DNA from: Rhineura floridana
Lineage: Eukaryota; Chordata; Lepidosauria; Squamata; Rhineuridae
Direction of reading: 5' to 3'
Assembly: GCF_030035675.1 (NCBI RefSeq)
Contig: NC_084487.1
Location: 31,724,474-31,788,473 of the forward strand
Length of the DNA stretch: 64,000 nucleotides
Part shown: piece after piece, positions 57,123 to 64,000 of the stretch
Layout: every line of letters begins with the position of its first letter
How positions within the stretch are numbered: the stretch's first letter is position 1
Notes under the pieces: generated by a model
Told to the model about the DNA's origin: nothing
Seen by the model: only the letters and a program-made list of their open reading frames with translations
Database searches by the model: none
Translations under genes and position numbers: made by a program

Positions 57123-59839
57123 TGCATGTTATGTAAACATTGCAATACATATATACATATAGATCTGTGAGCTGGTTTACACATGACAGATTTCCAACAT
57201 GAAAAATGTTTCCCTGTAGGGAATCACTGGAAACTGGCATGTAGGTTGTAAAGTGTGGTTGTTAAGGTTGTTACCTCCTCTGTCTCCAGTACCATTGGTG
57301 CAATGTATCTGGCTGGTCCCTCCTTCTCCTACACATGATTATGTCACTGTGTGTAGACACAGTGAGAAATTCAGCTGTACCATCATCACACATGACATTC
57401 CCAAATGTCAATAAAATGTGAAGTGACCCCTCCGCCCCCCTGACCCAGAACTCCAGTCTGCTCTGGGCTTCCTTGAAATCCAATGATCAATTAATAAGTT
57501 GTTAGCAGTGAAAGGGCTATTAGCTGAAAAAAAAGTGGAATCAAATGACATCTCAGCACAACATGGGGGAAAATTGAGTTATCTTTGGCCAATGGTATGG
57601 CATGCTCCAGCCTCTTACATCTTTATGCCAAAGTAAAAGTCCTTCTGCCTTCTGCTCCTGAAAGCTGGCATTGATGCCTATGATGTGAGAAGGCCCTCCC
57701 CTCACCTTGTGCGTGTGTGTGTCTATCTAGCAGCAGCAAAGAAGACTGACAGGAAAAAGAACTTCTGGAGTTTTTCCTTCTGAAGTTGGCTCTGAATGTT
57801 TCATGGCAGTAAAATGCTAAAGAACTGCCAATTAATCCAACTGGGGAATCACAATTTTTCTTCATATCTTTAACAGCTGATGACAGACAGCAATTCAACA
57901 AATGTAGCTTCTCCATCATTACATCTCTGTGTTGGGAAAACCTGCACCTATGGAGTTGCTGCCTGTCATGCAGTTGCTAAAGTCACAAAGCTTCTGTGAC
58001 TTTTAATGGGGGGGTAGGGGGAAAGGTGACATAATTATTACTTGACAATCCATGCTTGTTTTACACAACTTGATTTATTGATTGCCTGCAAGGAAACTTC
58101 CTGTGATCTAGGTTTGGTGACCCCAAACCAACATCAGATCAACCAGATTTGCATGGTCAAGTGCATCTCCCATTTCCTGTGAGTCAGTTCATATAGTTTA
58201 CTGTCCTTGGGGAAGCCAGAGAGCTGGTGGGTGTTTGATCTCCATAGGCAAGAGGGTCAGAATGAAATCCAGAGTAATTGGGCATGGGTAGAAAAAAGAA
58301 AGATTGATCATAAATGCCACCATCAGGATATAACAGGGTATAATCAATTGAGGAAAAGGATATGGATGGATGCAGTCTCTGTACTTCCTTGGCAGTTAGT
58401 ATCAACGTGCATATATTTTGCTCTGGGGTTGTCAGATGGAACTCTGGAGCTAACTTAAGACAGTAACAAAGGGGCATAGGTCCACGACACAAAACAGTTT
58501 GCATATGCTTATTATTATTTACTATATTTATTAGTTGCTTTTGGCCCCCAGAAAAATTGAACTCAAAGTGACTTACAAAAGCAATACATATATGACTCTG
58601 GGCAAATTAAGACGGCAGGTGCCTGGAACCTCACCAGTGTTGTGATTTGCAATACTCTTAGTTGCCCTGGAAGCAAATAAAAAAGGGAATGAGAAGGAAA
58701 GAAGATCTGAGGGCCAACATAAAAGACTCAGAGTGTCGTCCCCCCGGCTACCCCTAACAATGTCCATGCTTATGTCTTCCTGACTAAACAATAAATAACA
58801 TTCCCCCCAAGAAGGACTGTCCAGCCTGAAACACTTTGGGATATAGAATATTTTAATGGATCAGTAAATGGATTGCAGCCTGAACTATGAGCTGGGATCT
58901 CTGGTTAGGCTCTTGTCTTTGTCACAAACTCGCTAAATAGCCTGACAGAAGCCAGAACTTCCATCTATGTTCCCAGTCAATGGCAATATAGGGACAATAA
59001 TATTGACTTTCATGGGCTATTGTTCTCTTACCTACAAGATGACCACCAGCCAGGTGAGGGGGAAGGGCCTACCACCTCCTGAAAGAGCATCACCTGCCAG
59101 TTGTTACTATGGCAACACGGCTAACTCGTTTGCCATGCAGATAGGATCCTTAAAACACTTGGCCACAGCTATTACCTTAACAAAGGAACAGGCTTGACCA
59201 TCTTAGTGGTTCCTTCTGCTACAAGTTCCAACCTTACAGATACAAAGTAACAGGCTTAAAGGGTACCCAAAGGCATCATCCACCACCACCCCAATCCTAT
59301 GACAATATGCAGAGGCAGTACAGAAAAACAATACCTATATCACATAGGTTTCCTTCAAATCTGTAATATATAAAGCAACCCTAACAAAGCTCATTGCTAG
59401 GCTTACTTCCAGTTATCTGTGCACAGGATTTCAGCTGAGCAGTCTGATTCTGTGCAAAATGCAAAAATTAGACGTGCTTAAGCATATTGATTTCAATGGG
59501 CTCAGTCGTGCTAAACTATGCTTAGGACTGGTTTGATTTTTTTTTAATTCAACATCCTTTATCTCCATGTTAGTATAAAAACAAGGAACTCCACACATCT
59601 TTGCGCTTCTGGTGTTTGCTGTTCCCACCTACCACCATTCTGGTTGTTGACACTGATCTGATTATAAAAACCCAGCCAACTATATTCCTTCTCTCACACA
59701 AGAAGCATTATTTTGAATTTCACGTTTTCAATATCATCACGGCAGTTAGAGGGTTTGTAGTGATTGATTTCTAAAACTTGCTTGCTTTGTTCTTAGTTGG
59801 TGGTTAGAGTAACTGCTGGCTGGGGATGGTCTAAAGGCA
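57123..59839. other. Long stretch without a gene
   Basis: Mostly apparently single-copy. A minus-strand LINE tail (CCCCCAGAAAAATTGAACTC, CAAAGTGACTTACAAAAGC) lies at 58505-58590. A weak palindrome (GACGTGCTTAAGC and GCTTAGGACTGG) lies at about 59470-59530. No exon recognised. Confidence 0.45.
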
Positions 59840-60290
59840 CATTTGGCCATTACCCTGCTGAAGCTAAGCAGCAAGCCTGATGCCAGCAGTTGGCCAGATT
59901 GGGCATTGGCCAAGGGCCTCAGCAACTCAGAATGGCCCCTTGTTGGCCTGGCTTGACTGTGCCATTTGATTACCCTTCTCACCAGACCCTTGGGTGGCCG
60001 TTTTATTGTTGGGAGACTTGTTTATTGTTGGGGGATTGTTGGGTGCTGCTGCTTTTGAACAGGAGCCAAATGGCTCCCATCCACACCAGCTGCACTTGGG
60101 CTTGTGTGTGAATATGGGATGGGCCCCATCAGTGACAATGTGCTGAGGGCCCCCTGAAGTCTGCCACTGGCCCTACCAAGCAGGTCTGTGTCTGGTCAGT
60201 GCCCAGATGGGCGACCACCTGAGAACCACATGTATGCCACTTTGGGCCCATAGAGGAAGAAAGGTGGGATATAAATGCAAAAAAATAAGA
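59840..60290 (+). mobile_element. 5S rRNA-derived SINE split by a hAT-like element
   Basis: CTGAAGCTAAGCAG (59858-59871), then after the insertion GTCAGTGCCCAGATGGGCGACCACCTG-like text (60190-60223, quoted here in part), follows the 3' half of vertebrate 5S rRNA with its internal promoter region. A tail GAGGAAGAAAGGTGGGATAT with an A-rich end resembles the SINE tail at 38070-38130. Confidence 0.75.
59872..60175 (+). mobile_element. hAT-like element (CAGGGCTGGTGCCAG family) inside the 5S SINE
   Basis: Starts CAAGCCTGATGCCAGCAG and ends CTGCCACTGGCCCTA. Flanks CTAAGCAG (59864-59871) and CCAAGCAG (60176-60183) agree at 7 of 8. Confidence 0.82.
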
Positions 60291-60472
60291 TCTCTCTAGC
60301 CACTTAAACATAATGATTCTGATACTTTTCTATTCATTAAAAGCATAAGAGAATGAAGTTTTGAACATCAAAGGCCACTGGCATCCAGTGTTGGAGATCC
60401 TTGCTTCCCACAGGGAGGTCGGCTTCCATGAACGAGGGAAAGCCCTGTCCTGGCACAATCTATCAAGCCCAG

Positions 60473-60600
60473 GATGGGGAACCTTTGTCCCTCCAGATGT
60501 TGCTATACTACAGCTCCCATCATAAATCACCACTGACCATATTGGGGTTAATGAGAGTTGGAGTCCAAGAACATCAGGAGAGTCATAGGTTTCTCACCGC
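60473..60600. repeat. Hairpin element (ACTACAACTCCCATCA family), worn
   Basis: GGATGGGGAACCTTTGTCCC, CTACAGCTCCCATCATAAAT and its partner TTAATGAGAGTTGGAGTCCA. Confidence 0.65.
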
Positions 60601-60746
60601 AATCCAGCTCATGATTGTCCCTTTCCTCTTTCTGGGGCCTCTGGAAACATACAGCAAGTTAGCTTGCCTGAACTATAGTGATGTCATCAGGATGTGCCAA
60701 GAAGCTGAGCTTCTTCTTACCAAGGGAAGCTGAAGCTTGTTTTGGA

Positions 60747-60862
60747 CAGAGCTTGGAAAAGTTACTTTTTTGAACTACAACTCCCATCAGCCCAATCCAG
60801 TGGCCATGTTGGTTGTGGCTGATGGGAGTTGTAGTTCAAAAAAGTAACTTTTCCAAGCTCTG
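60747..60862. mobile_element. 116-bp near-perfect hairpin hAT-like element
   Basis: It begins CAGAGCTTGGAAAAGTTACT and ends AGTAACTTTTCCAAGCTCTG. The arms pair over about 46 bases each, leaving a loop of roughly 25. The target copies GTTTTGGA (60739-60746 and 60863-60870) are identical. Confidence 0.93.
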
Positions 60863-60870
60863 GTTTTGGA

Positions 60871-63027
60871 CTACAGCACAAAAGTCTATGGAGCAGCATG
60901 AAGGTAAGGAATGATAAGACAGAAGTGTGGACACTGGGTCACAGAGCTTCAAGCCTGTGGATGTTAGGCAGTGCCTGCTCATAGCACTGATTAGGAGAAA
61001 AATAGCATGGATAAAGCCCACTGGGGTATAATTTTAGACACATTTACTCAGGAGTGAGCCCTACTGGACACAATGGGGCTTTTTGTTGAGTTAACATGAA
61101 TACAGGCTATGAGTGGCTCACCTTAAATTCTAATTGCTAATGTGAGGAATGCAGTAGGATAATGCTAAGTATGCCTTTTGAGGGCACCGGGCCTCTTTAC
61201 CATACCCTAGGAACTCTGCATGAGTTTTTTGTGGTATTCCACCAGACAGCATCATGACAACTAGAAGCAAATTATCCACCCCTGCCTTGTGTTTTTGACA
61301 GTGCAAGCTTCCCAGTTTTGACTCAGTGATCACTTACATAATACATTTATATCCCTCTTGAATTAAACAAGCTGTTGACAGGATCCACCTCCACACTCTC
61401 ATATCAGTAAAAATGCAGAGTTGATCTATTTTTCTTTCTCTCTCTCTTTTAGCACAGACAGCAACTGTTCTACAGGATTATGTTTCTTTCCCTTACACCC
61501 CCAAATGCCAGGAAGCAGATGTGAAGAAAATCTCATACATTTTATGAGATATTGTAAAGTTTGGTCAGATTTCTTTAAAGAAGAAGAAAAAAGAAACCCA
61601 CTTGTTTCATGAATTTGAAATAAAACATCAGAGATCACACCAGATTTAAACACAATTCTTTCCCTCTTTGAAATGGAGCTTGTCACTGGTGCAAAACTTC
61701 AAACTCAAATGAATTGGCAATGGGTGAATCAGCAGTAGGTGACAAATAGCACTCCTTATTCTTTGCTGTGGTCCTGTGCAACCTGTTTTACGCACATTGC
61801 CAGAGCTCGGAAAAGTTACTTTTCCAAGCTCTGCTTGCAGGTCAAATGTGGGTTTGCAACCAAGCATACACTTGACAAGGAGCTGTAACCAGTTCTGGTA
61901 CTCCTGACAAGTTTACCTGCATTTTTCCCCAACATGGTTGTTGCATTCAAATTTTAAAGTCTAAGGTGAAGCATAATGTCTAAAAACACCCTTAAGTGCA
62001 GTCAGCTAGTAGATTACATCTTCCTAGGGGCTGTGTGTGCTAAATTTTGCACAGGAAAATGGATGACTTCTGGATCTTGCTTAAATTATGAAAATAGAAC
62101 AAATTGGTATAATTATTTTTATTATTTTGCATAGTTTACTTTGGTTTTGCTAGTCATGTGAGGGGGCACTAAAGACCACTCCCCAACCACTGGCAATGTT
62201 ATTCAGTCACCTCTCCACTTCTAAAATTTCAGCAGGTGTTGCTTGCAGCCTTAAGGGCTAGAAACTTGGGGGGGTATTACAAATGACAGATTCTTAGAAA
62301 GCTGTGTCCAATACCACAGTAAGCACTTCTCCTGTGGAAACACGGGATAATACAGCTATAATGCTTATTAGGTTGAATAGTAATTGTCTTTTCAAAACAG
62401 GCTTTGCATGTTAGGCAAATATTGAGGTTGTGATGGCACCGGAATTCCTCCAAGATAAGGTCCACAGGAAAACTTGTCAACACTAAGAAAGCTAGAAAAA
62501 GTCAGTTACCTCGCCTTTCTATTCCCCTGACAACTTGTGAGGGGAACAATCCCTCACAGGTTAGATATTGACAAGTAAAGAATTGCTAGAGACAAAATAG
62601 TGTATTCTAGAGGATCAAGAAGTTGCTAGACAAAGTCATCTCAAAACCTCGATAAGCTTTTCAGCCACACAGGACTGTCATTTCTAAGAGCTGAGCTTCC
62701 AGGTGAGATCAGCTATGCTGTATTTTTGAAGAATAAAACAAAGCTTGCAGTAGCAAGTCTGACTAATAAGCCAGCAGAAAAGACAAGGAGACTGAAATAA
62801 TGCTGATAACCAGGATAAGGCACAGAAGTTACAAGAAACTTGGCATGCCAGCAAAAAGTGGAGGCTTTGCACAGCAAGTGACAACTGTCTATCTTGATAT
62901 GACTCTGGTATGGAAAGGGTATATAAAGAACAAGGACAGGATACTAGCGAAGAAAATAGCAGAGTCCTAATTTGCTGATGAGAAGCACAGTAAAACTGGC
63001 TGATATTAGAGTGCCCATGCAACCCTA
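60871..63027. other. Stretch without a gene
   Basis: Apart from the 33-bp hairpin and a weak short palindrome near 61035-61090, it looks single-copy. No exon recognised. Confidence 0.45.
61801..61833. repeat. 33-bp collapsed derivative of the hairpin element
   Basis: CAGAGCTCGGAAAAGTTACT followed by TTTCCAAGCTCTG is the two outer ends of the 60747 element joined directly. ACTTTT, present in both arms of the full element, sits at the join. Confidence 0.8.
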
Positions 63028-63165
63028 AAGGAGGGATAGGGAATCTGTGGCCTCCAGATGTTGCTGGACTCTAGCTCCCATCCATCCCTGCCTGCACAGC
63101 CAGTGGTCAGGGACGATGGGAGTTGTAATCCAACATCTAGAGGGCCACAGATTCTCCATCTCAGA
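63028..63165. mobile_element. Hairpin element (ACTACAACTCCCATCA family)
   Basis: GGGAATCTGTGGCCTCCAGA faces GGGCCACAGATTCTCC; the interior pairs TCTAGCTCCCATCC with GATGGGAGTTGTAATCC. Confidence 0.75.
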
Positions 63166-63229
63166 TCGAAAGAGTCAAAGAGGGCAAGGCCAAAGAACAA
63201 CTCCACTCCAAATTAGTCTTTGGGACAGG

Positions 63230-63637
63230 CAGAGCCACCCCTAGGCACCAGGAAGCGGGGCAGTTGCCCTGGGCCCCGCACTTGGTGATCTGCATATAAA
63301 AGCAGCAGCCGCGTCCTCCTCACAGCCGGAGCTGAGGGGAGCGTAGAAACGGAGCTGAGGGGAGCGTAGAAACGAGCCGGGAGGAAGAGGTGCAGGGTCC
63401 GCTAAGCGAGTCTACAACAAAGGCTGCAAAAAAGGGAGCTTCAGCCAACAAATACAAAGCCGCCGCCGCCACCAATGAAGGCTGCAAAAAAGGGAGCTGC
63501 AGCCACAAGCTCCTAGCAGCTGAAATACAAAGCCTCCACTGTGGCCTGGAGGAAAGGATATATATAGAGAGAAAGAATGTGGGGGGGCCCTAACTATGCT
63601 TTTGCCCCAGGCTCTGCACATGCTAAGGGAGGGCCTG
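63230..63637 (+). mobile_element. GC-rich non-autonomous hAT-like element with internal repeats
   Basis: Ends CAGAGCCACCCCTAG and CTAAGGGAGGGCCTG are imperfect inverted repeats. The target copies GGGACAGG (63222-63229 and 63638-63645) are identical. It contains GGGGAGCGTAGAAACG twice (about 63335-63380) and AAGGCTGCAAAAAAGGGAGC twice (63420 and 63478). Confidence 0.9.
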
Positions 63638-63645
63638 GGGACAGG

Positions 63646-64000
63646 GTACAACAATAGATTGATCAGGGCAACTTGACAGCAGGCGCTAGTCACATTGGCA
63701 CTATTGACACATTGACACATTGACATGATAGGGTGGGCAGCAGCACTGTGCCTCAATCAGCCACTATTTTCAAAAGCAGCTTTTGCTGTTTTTTATGCAG
63801 CATACAAAATAGGACTGGGGAGAGATGAGAAAGGAGCAGGCAAGATGGGAACCTATTCTCTCATGTGGATTCTTCTTCCTAGAGGCAGTTTAGCCATTCA
63901 TAGAAATCCAACTATATCCCCTTTTATTTGTTATTTGGTCTCATTGATATGTTGGACTAGTTGGGCTGGACTAGGCTTTTCTTCTGATCCAGCAGGGCCC
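63646..64000. other. No gene seen
   Basis: Apparently single-copy. A short CATTGACA tandem (63690-63725) is the only structure noticed. Confidence 0.45.

Noticed and set aside
59840-60290. A functional 5S rRNA gene
   Set aside because: It is incomplete, diverged, interrupted by a transposon, and has a SINE-like tail.

Overview
The window reads as vertebrate, almost certainly squamate reptile (lizard), nuclear DNA. It has no prokaryotic gene organisation. The only host coding sequence I can support is one exon on the minus strand at 37528-37778. It encodes the last 83 residues of TMEM178B, with a splice acceptor and a stop codon. The squamate call rests on the repeats: an RTE/BovB-like LINE, tRNA SINEs (one carrying the RTE tail), CR1/L2-type LINE tails ending in (AAATAATA)-like repeats, an L1 with a short ORF1, and many small non-autonomous hAT-like elements. 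The exact species cannot be read from the window.

Layout. 1-37.5 kb lies downstream of TMEM178B. It holds an LTR retrotransposon fossil of the Gmr1-like Gypsy group (1624-7480, 800-bp LTRs, 5-bp target duplication), an RTE LINE (26.29-28.98 kb) with a second copy of its 3' end behind it, and long stretches of apparently single-copy sequence. 35.9-37.5 kb is probably TMEM178B 3' UTR and flank. From 37.78 kb to the end is probably intron and upstream sequence of the same gene. It contains tRNA SINEs, a 2.0-kb hAT element carrying internal repeats and two later insertions (47939-49958), an ORF1-only L1 with a perfect 17-bp target duplication (50078-52212), a CR1/L2-type LINE with an intact RT reading frame (53512-54790) and further hAT-like elements.

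The strongest theme is layering. Elements lie inside elements up to three deep, and many carry target duplications readable by eye, so the order of events can be reconstructed. hAT-like target sites are 8 bp, with perfect or near-perfect copies at 25908-26236, 31619-31818, 35563-35868, 40957-41178, 45360-45831, 47939-49958, 59872-60175, 60747-60862 and 63230-63637. No transposase gene was found in the window, so every hAT-like element here depended on a source elsewhere.

No undescribed multi-gene system is present as far as I can see. The most interesting items are the half-L1, the 2-kb hAT with repeat units interrupted near equivalent places, a perfect-hairpin transposon beside a 33-bp collapsed derivative, the Gmr1-like element whose gag family gave rise to the SCAN domain, and the possibility that TMEM178B takes its polyadenylation signal from a hAT element.
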